From G963663315 sp965214205 (lineage in GTDB: Bacteria > Pseudomonadota > Gammaproteobacteria > Arenicellales > Poriferihabitantaceae), in contig OZ243941.1 in the NCBI GenBank assembly GCA_965214205.1, positions 1,054,001 through 1,118,000 of the forward strand: DNA of 64,000 nucleotides, read 5' to 3'. The position numbers and the translations under genes are program-made. The notes beneath the pieces were generated by a model. That model was not told the DNA's origin and did no database searches. It was given only the letters and a program-made list of their open reading frames with translations. Position 1 is the stretch's first letter, and each line of letters begins with the position of its first letter. Below are positions 16,676 through 24,242 of the stretch, one piece after another.

Positions 16676-18589
16676 CTATCTCACCAGCAACTGGTTGACC
16701 CGTCTCACGAATTCGTTCGGGTTTTTCAATGGCGCTCCCTCCGCCAGTACGGCCTGATCGAACAGGAGATTCGCCCACTCATCCGCAAGGTCCGCCTCGA
16801 TGTCGATCTGTTTGACGATCTGATGTTCGGGATTGATTTCCAGAATCGGTTTCGCAACCGGAGCCTCTTGCCCGATTGACTGCAGTATTCGTTCCATGTT
16901 GCCGCCGAGATCATGTTCATCCGCCACCAGGCAGCTTGGCGAATCCACCAGCCGGTCTGAAACGCGCACTTCCTTGACCTGATCCTTGAGCGCCGACTTG
17001 AGCTTCTCGATCAGCGGCTTCATGTCCTCCTCTTTCTTCTCGCTTTCCTCCTTGCTTTTCGTGGCGATCAGATCGTCGATATCCAGCCCGCCCTTAGCGA
17101 TGGATTTGAGCGCCTTGCCTTCGTACTCACGCAGATGGTTGACGAACCACTCGTCGACCGGATCGGTCAGCAACACCACCTCAATCCCGTTCTTGCGGAA
17201 CACTTCGAGATGTGGGGAGGATTTTGCCGCGTTATAGTTCTCAGCCGAGATGTAGTAGATTTCCTTCTGTTTCAGAGGCATGCGCGCAATGTAGTCATCC
17301 AGTGAGATGGTCTGCGCCTCATCGTCCCGATGAGTGGTGGTGAACCGGGTCAGTTTTGCCAGCGTATCCTTGTTCTGGAAATCCTCGACCACGCCTTCTT
17401 TCAGCACACGTCCGTATTCCTTCCAGAGCGCATTATATTTTTCTTCATCCTTGTTGGCTATTTTGCCCAGTTCGGTCAGCACTTTTTTGACGGAAGCGGA
17501 GCGAATCTTGTCGATTTCCTTGTTTTGCTGCAGGAACTCACGCGAAACATTCAACGGCAGGTCGGCCGAATCCACCAGACCGCGCACGAACCGCAGGTAA
17601 TTCGGCATCAACTGCTTCGCGTCATCGGAAATGAATATGCGCCGGACATACAGTTTGATGCCATGACGCTGCTCCCGGTCCCACAGATCGTACGGCGCCT
17701 TCGATGGAATGTAGAACAGGGAGATGTACTCCATCCTGCCTTCAACCCGATTATGAATCGTGAGCGCAGGGGGTTCGGGGTCGTAGGTCAGGGATGTGTA
17801 GAACGCGTTGTGTTCCTCCTCGGAAATGTCCTTTTTCGCGCGCGCCCATAATGCCGAACCCTTGTTGATGGTTTCCCATTCGACGGGCTGGTCCTTGACC
17901 GGCTTGCCGTCATCGTCCAGTTCCGGGCTTTTTTTCATCCGGATCGGCAGGGAAATATGATCCGAGTATTTCGAGATGATGCTACGTAGCCGGTATTCCC
18001 CGGCGTATTCCTTGCAGTCCTTTTTCAGCTGAATAATGATCTGCGTTCCCCGCTGTGGCCGGTCGATGGATTCAAGCGTGTATTCTCCACTGCCATCGGA
18101 CACCCACCTGACCCCTTCGCTACTTTTTGTCCCGGCTTTGCGAGTCAGTAGCGTGACCTTCTTCCCGACCAGGAAACTGGAGTAGAAGCCGACGCCGAAC
18201 TGCCCGATAAAACTGCTGTCCGCCGATTTGTCCTTGCTCATCTTTTCGAGAAACGCCTTGGTGCCGGAGCGGGCAATGGTGCCGATATCCGCAATGACCT
18301 CGTCATGCGTCATGCCGATGCCGTTATCGGTGATGGTCACGGTTCTTTTCTTTTCATCCGCCTCTACCCGGATACCGAGGTCTCCATCGTCTTCGAGAAG
18401 CGCATTGTCGGTCAGCGATTCGAATCTCAGTTTGTCGCAGGCGTCCGAGGCGTTTGAAATCAATTCCCGCAGGAATATCTCCTTGTCGCTGTACAGGGAA
18501 TGGATCATCAGGTGCAGCAGTTGCTGCACTTCGGTTTGAAAGGAATGGGTTTCCACGGCGTCATTCCGGGTCGAGGTTTTTGTGCTCAT
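16676..18589 (-). CDS. htpG: Chaperone HtpG (bacterial Hsp90)
   Basis: A 637-residue Hsp90 from the ATG at 18589. The GHKL ATPase domain carries ELISNASDACDKLR, DNGIGMT and FIGQFGVGFYS; the middle domain has the catalytic-loop arginine in LPLNVSREFLQ; the C-terminal dimerisation domain ends near DQAVLAEG. It remodels client proteins together with DnaK in the cytoplasm. A sigma-32 promoter lies about 40 bases upstream. An in-frame extension to 18751 lacks family similarity and would read through that promoter. Confidence 0.96.
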   Translation of the reverse strand: MSTKTSTRNDAVETHSFQTEVQQLLHLMIHSLYSDKEIFLRELISNASDACDKLRFESLTDNALLEDDGDLGIRVEADEKKRTVTITDNGIGMTHDEVIADIGTIARSGTKAFLEKMSKDKSADSSFIGQFGVGFYSSFLVGKKVTLLTRKAGTKSSEGVRWVSDGSGEYTLESIDRPQRGTQIIIQLKKDCKEYAGEYRLRSIISKYSDHISLPIRMKKSPELDDDGKPVKDQPVEWETINKGSALWARAKKDISEEEHNAFYTSLTYDPEPPALTIHNRVEGRMEYISLFYIPSKAPYDLWDREQRHGIKLYVRRIFISDDAKQLMPNYLRFVRGLVDSADLPLNVSREFLQQNKEIDKIRSASVKKVLTELGKIANKDEEKYNALWKEYGRVLKEGVVEDFQNKDTLAKLTRFTTTHRDDEAQTISLDDYIARMPLKQKEIYYISAENYNAAKSSPHLEVFRKNGIEVVLLTDPVDEWFVNHLREYEGKALKSIAKGGLDIDDLIATKSKEESEKKEEDMKPLIEKLKSALKDQVKEVRVSDRLVDSPSCLVADEHDLGGNMERILQSIGQEAPVAKPILEINPEHQIVKQIDIEADLADEWANLLFDQAVLAEGAPLKNPNEFVRRVNQLLVR

Positions 18590-18627
18590 GGTTATACAAG
18601 TAAACGGATGAAAGATTTGACTGCTGA

Positions 18628-18655
18628 AAATGGGGGCAGGTTGTGATCTTTCAAG
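18628..18655 (-). promoter_or_regulatory. Sigma-32 heat-shock promoter of htpG
   Basis: On the minus strand, CTTGAA (18655 to 18650) is followed after 14 bases by CCCCATTT (18635 to 18628), an almost perfect match to the sigma-32 consensus. Transcription would begin near 18620, leaving about a 30-base leader before the htpG ATG. Confidence 0.85.
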
Positions 18656-18774
18656 CGATTTTGTCTTGTCTTTGAAGATTTTTGTATTGGACTGGCGAGT
18701 TAAAGAGTATTGTATTACATTGACTTGACGCGGGGGGGTACTGTTCGTCAATCAATCATTAATCGTGGAGAATT

Positions 18775-19062
18775 TTGCATGAAAACAATAAACTTATCCT
18801 GATGCTGGCATTTTCGTTGTTCCTGGGCGCTTGCGGGGGAGGGGGCGGCAACAGCATCAGTACGGCGCCACCTGCCGGGGATGACACCCGGATTTCCGGG
18901 GGCGATACCCAGACTGCGTTCAGTCAGGCACGAACTCAGGCTACAGACGTTCTTACTCCGGGTTCGCGTTCTCTGGCAAGAGTATTCCAGGAAGATGACG
19001 ACACTGTAGTGTTTGGTAGCGTCACGCAACCGGATCATCATTTGCTCGCTACAAGAAAATAG
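18775..19062 (+). CDS. Small predicted lipoprotein with a doubtful start
   Basis: A 95-residue frame starting at TTG 18775: a short basic-polar start, hydrophobic stretch LILMLAFSLF and lipobox LGAC (Cys20) followed by a glycine run, so export and lipidation are likely. The rest is polar, with no family I recognise. The ribosome-binding site GTGGAG (18765-18770) is best placed for the ATG at 18779, but that ATG is in another frame and ends after seven codons. A one-base change in the adjacent A-rich stretch would join ATG-Met-Lys to the lipoprotein frame, so the gene may carry a recent frameshift or truly use TTG. Confidence 0.5.
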   Translation: MHENNKLILMLAFSLFLGACGGGGGNSISTAPPAGDDTRISGGDTQTAFSQARTQATDVLTPGSRSLARVFQEDDDTVVFGSVTQPDHHLLATRK

Positions 19063-19070
19063 AATTCAGA

Positions 19071-19098
19071 TTGACATGATGATGACTCGTGGTACTAT
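19071..19098 (+). promoter_or_regulatory. Strong sigma-70 promoter for a small gene
   Basis: A perfect TTGACA at 19071-19076, 16-base spacer, and TACTAT at 19093-19098. The predicted transcription start is near 19105, exactly at an ATG that opens the frame interrupted by an amber codon (see the next entry). Confidence 0.55.
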
Positions 19099-19170
19099 TC
19101 TGGAATGGGTGACCTCACAGATAATGGAGATATATAGCTACAGAGGCAGGTCGCCGTACTGGAGGAACGT

Positions 19171-19314
19171 ATGAACACGAAGCAGGCAGAGTACAAGACC
19201 GATATTGCCCAACTCGCGGCGCAAATTGAGCGGCGAGATAAAGAAAATACCCGTTGGATTCTGGCAGTAGGGATTGCTATGGCTCTTATCGTAATCGCTG
19301 TCATCAAACTCTGA
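19171..19314 (+). CDS. 47-residue coiled-coil membrane protein
   Basis: A short gene with an excellent ribosome-binding site (GGAGG at 19161-19165, 5 bases before the ATG). The product has an N-terminal charged helix (coiled-coil-like, ending QIERRDKENTRW) and one C-terminal membrane segment (ILAVGIAMALIVIAVI), a layout seen in small DUF1640- or XhlA-like proteins; no function is known. The same frame extends upstream to an ATG at 19105 that coincides with the predicted transcription start; that longer 69-codon version also reads as coiled coil (LQRQVAVLEER) but is broken by a TAG at 19135-19137. So either the short form is the gene or this is a longer gene with a nonsense codon. Confidence 0.55.
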   Translation: MNTKQAEYKTDIAQLAAQIERRDKENTRWILAVGIAMALIVIAVIKL

Positions 19315-19475
19315 TTGGTTATCACGCCACTCACCCCACCAATTCACAACGATTACTACGGCACAGGGCATTATTCATTTGTCACCCGGCGCTAACGCCG
19401 ATAATGATTGACCTGAAGGGCCATAATTCGTATATTCCGCAGGCTTTGCAGGTATGATGCAGGCATAGGTATCGC

Positions 19476-19493
19476 AATGCCGAAAGCGGCATT
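19476..19493. repeat. Short perfect hairpin just upstream of the tRNA cluster
   Basis: AATGCCG (19476-19482) and CGGCATT (19487-19493) form a 7-pair stem with an AAAG loop, 12 bases before tRNA-Pro. No T tract follows. It may be part of the tRNA precursor leader. The rest of 19315-19475 shows nothing I can assign. Confidence 0.4.
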
Positions 19494-19505
19494 TGATAAA
19501 GAATA

Positions 19506-19582
19506 CGGGGTATAGCGCAGTCTGGTAGCGCGCCTGCTTTGGGAGCAGGATGTCGGGAGTTCAAATCTCTCTACCCCGACCA
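19506..19582 (+). tRNA. tRNA-Pro(TGG)
   Basis: A 77-base cloverleaf with encoded CCA. The acceptor stem is CGGGGTA/TACCCCG, the anticodon loop TTTGGGA holds TGG, and the T arm has the GTTCAAAT-type loop. First of four tRNAs in the order Pro-Arg-His-Leu, the same isoacceptor set as the E. coli argX-hisR-leuT-proM operon and placed before tig. Confidence 0.95.
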
Positions 19583-19602
19583 GTTTGCAAGCTTTATCCG
19601 TT

Positions 19603-19679
19603 GCGCCCGTAGCTCAACCGGATAGAGCAACGGCCTTCTAAGCCGTAGGTTACAGGTTCGAGTCCTGTCGGGCGCGCCA
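19603..19679 (+). tRNA. tRNA-Arg(TCT)
   Basis: A 77-base cloverleaf with encoded CCA. The acceptor stem is GCGCCCG/CGGGCGC, the anticodon loop CTTCTAA holds TCT, and the T loop is GGTTCGAGTCC. Second in the tRNA cluster. Confidence 0.95.
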
Positions 19680-19715
19680 TAACGATTTTCGTTCAGGGTG
19701 TTTTTTAAGGTTTGT

Positions 19716-19792
19716 GGTGAGCGTAGCTCAGTTGGTAGAGCCCCGGATTGTGATTCCGGTCGTCGTGGGTTCGAGTCCCATCGTTCACCCCA
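19716..19792 (+). tRNA. tRNA-His(GTG)
   Basis: A 77-base cloverleaf that includes the tRNA-His-specific extra 5' G (19716) opposite discriminator C (19789), with acceptor stem GTGAGCG/CGTTCAC, anticodon loop TTGTGAT (GTG) and encoded CCA. Third in the cluster. Confidence 0.95.
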
Positions 19793-19820
19793 TTTTAGAG
19801 TGAAACTGCGAACAGGAACT

Positions 19821-19905
<85 letters not shown>

Positions 19906-19985
19906 TTTATCAGCCTGCGCGACTATGATGAGAGCATTCGAGACCAGAAAACAGAGACAATGAAATTATTTATGAGGAATTGAAA

Positions 19986-21296
19986 ATGCAGGTTTCCGTT
20001 GAAGAGTCTGGCGCTATTGAGCGAAAACTTGCTATTTGTGTGCCGTCTGACGAGATTGAGTCAGAGGTGTCCAAACGACTGCACGATGCGGCCAGAAAGA
20101 CGCGCATTCCGGGTTTCAGGCCCGGTAAGGCGCCTCTGCGTATTATCCGGCAGCGATTTGCTCCCGGGATTACCAACGAGGTCGTGATGGAGACGATCCA
20201 GTCGAGTTACGATGCCGCGCTGCAGCAGCAGGAAATCGTTCCGGCCGGGCTTCTTTCCATTGAGCCTGTACCCTATGAGTCCGGCAATGACCTGGAGTTC
20301 GTCGCTACCATAGAGGTCTTCCCACAAATTCCTGCACTGGACCTGGAGGGGGTGACAGTCCGCAAACCGGTAGTTGAGGTGACCACGCAGGACATTGACA
20401 ATACGATGGAGGATATTCGCCTGCGCCATGCTGATAATTATGTCGCCAGGGAAGGCAAATCTGAAAAAGGCGACAAGTTGACTGTCGATTTTGAAGGGAA
20501 AATAGAGGGTGAGAGTTTTGAAGGGGGAACTGTGAAGGGTCATTCTTTCATCCTTGGCAACCGGGAGATGCCGGAAGAGTTTGAAAATGGGCTCGTCGGT
20601 GTCGGCAAGGATGAAGTCATGATCATCCCGGTTTTATATCCACAATTCCACGATAACCCTGTCCTGGCTGGAAAGGAGGTCGAGTATTCGGTCACAATCA
20701 AAGCGATGGAGAAACCGGAATTGCCCGAACTCGACGATGAGTTCGCTGAAAGAATGGGGGTCAGTGAGGGCGGTATCCAAAAGTTGCGGGAGGAAGTGGA
20801 AAACAATATGGCGCGTGAGCTGGACGAGCGTTTACGAGGCGTTACTCACCACAGGGTCATGAACGGACTGTTGCAGAAAAACGAAATCGAAGTGCCGAAA
20901 TCGCTGGTCGAAAATGAAATTGACCATTCGGTACGAAGGCTTGAACAGTATATGGCTGCCCAGGGCCTGCCAGTGGGTGAAATCAATCGGGAGCATTACA
21001 CGGTTGAAGCGAAGAGGCGGGTTGCCTTGAGCCTGATCGTCAAGGCGATTATTGACAAGCAGGTGATTCAGGTGGACCCTGAAGCAGTAAAGGCAAAGGT
21101 GACCGAGATGGCGGCCAGCTATGAGCAGCCGGAAGCCTTTATAACCCATTTTATGTCGGACCCCGATCAGGTAAAGAGGACCGAAGCGCTCATGTTCGAG
21201 GAGCAGGTTGTGGAAATGATGTTGGAAACGGCGATTGTTGAAGAGGAAAAACTCTCGCTTCAGGAATTTATGAAGGCGGCAAATAATGAAAACTGA
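19986..21296 (+). CDS. tig: Trigger factor (ribosome-associated chaperone)
   Basis: A 436-residue protein from the ATG at 19986, which has GAGGAA 7 bases upstream (a TTG at 19980 would add two residues). The N-terminal ribosome-binding domain has the signature GFRPGKAP (about 43-50); the FKBP-type PPIase domain (about 155-240) has DFEGKIEGESFEGG; the C-terminal chaperone arms follow. It binds at the ribosome exit near L23 and shields nascent chains. It overlaps clpP by 11 bases, the conserved tig-clpP-clpX order. Confidence 0.96.
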   Translation: MQVSVEESGAIERKLAICVPSDEIESEVSKRLHDAARKTRIPGFRPGKAPLRIIRQRFAPGITNEVVMETIQSSYDAALQQQEIVPAGLLSIEPVPYESGNDLEFVATIEVFPQIPALDLEGVTVRKPVVEVTTQDIDNTMEDIRLRHADNYVAREGKSEKGDKLTVDFEGKIEGESFEGGTVKGHSFILGNREMPEEFENGLVGVGKDEVMIIPVLYPQFHDNPVLAGKEVEYSVTIKAMEKPELPELDDEFAERMGVSEGGIQKLREEVENNMARELDERLRGVTHHRVMNGLLQKNEIEVPKSLVENEIDHSVRRLEQYMAAQGLPVGEINREHYTVEAKRRVALSLIVKAIIDKQVIQVDPEAVKAKVTEMAASYEQPEAFITHFMSDPDQVKRTEALMFEEQVVEMMLETAIVEEEKLSLQEFMKAANNEN

Positions 21297-21885
21297 AAAT
21301 ATCAATTTTGTGCCCATGGTGGTGGAATCCACAGGGCGCGGAGAAAGGGCGTATGACATCTATTCCCGGCTGCTCAAGGAGCGGGTGGTCTTTATGGTCG
21401 GTCCGGTGGATGACCACATGGCCAATATCATTGTCGCGCAACTGCTGTTCCTGGAATCGGAAAACCCGGAGAAGGATATTTCCCTGTATGTGAACAGTCC
21501 GGGCGGCAACGTTTCATCGGGCCTTGCGGTTTATGATACCATGCAGTTCATACGGCCGGATGTCAGTACCGTGTGTATCGGTCAGGCCGCCAGCATGGGA
21601 GCCGTGATCCTGGCTGGCGGGGAAAAGGATAAACGCCACGCGCTGCCGCATTCGAGGGTGATGATCCACCAGCCCATGGGCGGGTCCCAGGGGCAGGCGT
21701 CTGATATTGAAATTCATACCCGGGAGATTTTGGGTGTCAGAGAGCGGCTCAATCAGATTCTCTCGCATCATACCGGTCAATCCCTGAAGACCATCAAGAA
21801 TGATACGGACCGGGACAATTTCATGAGCGCCGAGGACGCCCGGAAATATGGCATTATTGATTCTGTATTAAAAAAACGGTTATAG
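21286..21885 (+). CDS. clpP: ATP-dependent Clp protease proteolytic subunit
   Basis: A 199-residue serine protease with catalytic triad S103 (GQAASMGA), H128 (RVMIHQP) and D177. It forms the tetradecameric chamber that degrades proteins fed by ClpX or ClpA. Length and motifs match E. coli ClpP including a short N-terminal propeptide region. The start lies inside the tig 3' end, so translational coupling is likely; clpX follows 43 bases later. Confidence 0.97.
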   Translation: MKTENINFVPMVVESTGRGERAYDIYSRLLKERVVFMVGPVDDHMANIIVAQLLFLESENPEKDISLYVNSPGGNVSSGLAVYDTMQFIRPDVSTVCIGQAASMGAVILAGGEKDKRHALPHSRVMIHQPMGGSQGQASDIEIHTREILGVRERLNQILSHHTGQSLKTIKNDTDRDNFMSAEDARKYGIIDSVLKKRL

Positions 21886-21928
21886 TTGGGGCCTGCGCTA
21901 CCACAATACGATAATTGACCGAATAGCG

Positions 21929-23212
21929 ATGACTGACGAAACCTCAGCTAGAAACGAGAAGCTGCTTTACTGTTCCTTTTGCGGTAAAAGCCAGCACGAA
22001 GCCAGGAAACTGATCGCTGGACCATCTGTCTTCATTTGTGACGAATGTGTCGATCTTTGCAACGGAATCATTCGCGATGAAATCACCGGTGAGGCTTCGC
22101 CCGCGGGTAATGAATCCGGATTTCCGAAACCCCGGGAAATCCACGCTATTCTCGATGACTATGTGATCGGACAGCAGGATGCGAAGAAAATGCTGTCGGT
22201 TGCGGTTTACAACCACTACAAAAGAATCGAAAACGAGGAAGCGAATTCCACCGTTGATATTTCCAAAAGCAATATCCTGCTGATCGGTCCGACCGGTTCC
22301 GGCAAAACGCTGTTGGCCGAGACGCTGGCGAAACAACTGAACGTCCCGTTCACGATTGCGGACGCGACCACGCTGACCGAGGCTGGTTATGTCGGCGAGG
22401 ATGTTGAGAATATCATCCAGAAACTGCTTCAGGCCTGCGATTATGAAGTTGAAAAAGCCGAGATCGGGGTCGTTTATATTGACGAGATCGACAAGGTATC
22501 GCGCAAGGCCGAAGGCCCGTCCATTACCCGTGATGTTTCCGGGGAAGGCGTTCAACAGGCCCTGCTGAAACTGATTGAAGGCACTGTCGCCGCGATTCCG
22601 CCGCATGGCGGGCGCAAACATCCCCATCAAGAACTGCTGCAGGTGGATACCCGAAATATTCTGTTCCTGTGTGGTGGCGCTTTCGCGGGTATCGAAAAGA
22701 TCATTCAGAACCGGACCGAAAAATCCGGCATTGGGTTCGGCGCTGATATCAAGGATAAATCGCCGGACCAGAGATCCAATGAACTGCTGCAGAAAATGGA
22801 GCCTGAGGACCTGGTCAAGTTCGGGCTGATTCCGGAATTCGTGGGTCGGCTTCCCGTGATTGCGACGCTCGAAGAACTGGATGAAGAATCCCTTGTGCGG
22901 ATTCTGGTCGAACCCAAAAACGCCCTGACCAAGCAATATCAGACCCTGTTCAAGTTCGAAGGCGTAGATCTGGAATTCCGCGAAGACGCGCTGCGCCAGA
23001 TTGCGATCAAGGCCATGGACCGTAAATCAGGCGCCAGAGGGCTGCGCTCTATCATGGAGGGCGCGCTGATAGAAACGATGTACGAGTTGCCCTCGCTTGA
23101 GGGGGTCAACAAGGTCGTGGTTGATTCCTCCGTGATTACCGAAGGCTCGCGGCCGCTTTATGTATACGAGAAGGACACGGCCCAAAAAGCGGCTGCCATG
23201 CTGTCAACCTGA
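21929..23212 (+). CDS. clpX: Clp protease ATP-binding subunit ClpX
   Basis: A 427-residue AAA+ unfoldase. The N-terminal zinc-binding dimer domain has C15, C18, C37 and C40; Walker A is GPTGSGKT (120-127), followed by the GYVGEDVE pore-loop segment, Walker B (VVYIDEIDK) and the IGF loop (KSGIGFGAD) that docks on ClpP. It recognises ssrA-tagged and other substrates. The lon gene usual downstream in gammaproteobacteria is not present; a membrane hydroxylase follows instead. Confidence 0.97.
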   Translation: MTDETSARNEKLLYCSFCGKSQHEARKLIAGPSVFICDECVDLCNGIIRDEITGEASPAGNESGFPKPREIHAILDDYVIGQQDAKKMLSVAVYNHYKRIENEEANSTVDISKSNILLIGPTGSGKTLLAETLAKQLNVPFTIADATTLTEAGYVGEDVENIIQKLLQACDYEVEKAEIGVVYIDEIDKVSRKAEGPSITRDVSGEGVQQALLKLIEGTVAAIPPHGGRKHPHQELLQVDTRNILFLCGGAFAGIEKIIQNRTEKSGIGFGADIKDKSPDQRSNELLQKMEPEDLVKFGLIPEFVGRLPVIATLEELDEESLVRILVEPKNALTKQYQTLFKFEGVDLEFREDALRQIAIKAMDRKSGARGLRSIMEGALIETMYELPSLEGVNKVVVDSSVITEGSRPLYVYEKDTAQKAAAMLST

Positions 23213-23228
23213 CCACTCCTGACTGGTC

Positions 23229-24230
23229 ATGGCCGAGTCCGCTTCCCTGAAGTCCAGCCCCCGGACCAGGGGGCCGTGGAACTGGCATCCGCAGCTGCCA
23301 TTGGTCATGCCACCGCTTTTCGTATGGCCACCGCAACCCGTCAACGCACTGAAATTTATTCTGGGCAGGGGGTTTGTACTATCCCAGATGATGATTTTTG
23401 TCTTGCTGGGGATTGTGACCTGGGCCTATCTCTCTCCCGGAATCGAGGGTTGGAAGACTTTTTCCCCTGACTGGATATTCCAGGTCTGGGCGATCAATAT
23501 GGGACTCTCGGTAGTGGTCGCAGGCGGACTGCACCTCTATTTCCATACCTGGAAATGCCAGGGCAAGGTGCAAAAATACGATCATCGGGAATTGGCCCGA
23601 AACAACCGGGCATTCCTGTTCAATAATCAGGTTTGGGATAATATTTTCTGGAGCTGCGCCAGTGGCGTTACGGTCTGGACCGGGTTTCAGGTATTGCTGA
23701 TGTGGGCGTATGCCAATCAGTTGATCGCATGGAATACCTGGTCGGGTAATCCTTACTGGTTCGTCGCCCTGTTCCTGGTATTGACTGTATGGGAGTCGAT
23801 GCATTTTTACTTCATCCATCGGCTGATTCACTGGCCGCCGCTATACCGGATTGCCCATGCCCTGCATCACAAAAACGTTACGGTCGGGCCATGGTCCGGG
23901 CTGGCGATGCACCCGATTGAGCACCTGTTTTATTTCAGCACGGTATTGATCCATCTGGTCATTCCGTCCCATCCGATTCACATGTTCTTCCATATCTACC
24001 TGACTGCACTATCAGCCTATACCGGACATGTCGGTTACGAGTCCATTGTCATCAAGGATAAATCCACGCTCGGAATCGCCAACCTGTTCCATCAACTCCA
24101 TCACCGATACTTCGAATGTAACTACGGAACCCCGTATATGCCCTGGGACAAGTGGCTCGGCACCATGCACGATGGTACTGAGGAAGCAACCCGTAGAATC
24201 AACCAGCGACGGGCCGGGATGCATTCCTGA
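23229..24230 (+). CDS. Sterol desaturase/fatty acid hydroxylase family membrane enzyme
   Basis: A 333-residue protein with about four to five membrane helices and the eight-histidine di-iron motif of the fatty acid hydroxylase superfamily: HFYFIHRLIHW, HALHHKN, HPIEHLFYF and HQLHHRYFECNYG. These enzymes hydroxylate or desaturate lipids or sterol-like compounds using O2 at the membrane. Which substrate is used here cannot be read from sequence. It starts 16 bases after clpX, with the ATG inside a TGACCA/TGGTCA inverted repeat. It converges with the Na/phosphate cotransporter gene. Confidence 0.85.
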   Translation: MAESASLKSSPRTRGPWNWHPQLPLVMPPLFVWPPQPVNALKFILGRGFVLSQMMIFVLLGIVTWAYLSPGIEGWKTFSPDWIFQVWAINMGLSVVVAGGLHLYFHTWKCQGKVQKYDHRELARNNRAFLFNNQVWDNIFWSCASGVTVWTGFQVLLMWAYANQLIAWNTWSGNPYWFVALFLVLTVWESMHFYFIHRLIHWPPLYRIAHALHHKNVTVGPWSGLAMHPIEHLFYFSTVLIHLVIPSHPIHMFFHIYLTALSAYTGHVGYESIVIKDKSTLGIANLFHQLHHRYFECNYGTPYMPWDKWLGTMHDGTEEATRRINQRRAGMHS

Positions 24231-24242
24231 GAGTTGGGCCGC

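Noticed and set aside
19135..19137. In-frame amber codon as a pyrrolysine site
   Set aside because: No pyl genes are visible, the protein is a small coiled coil rather than a methyltransferase, and the MttB-like gene here lacks an internal TAG.
23211..23235. Terminator after clpX
   Set aside because: The TGACCA/TGGTCA repeat is short, has no T tract and overlaps the next start codon.
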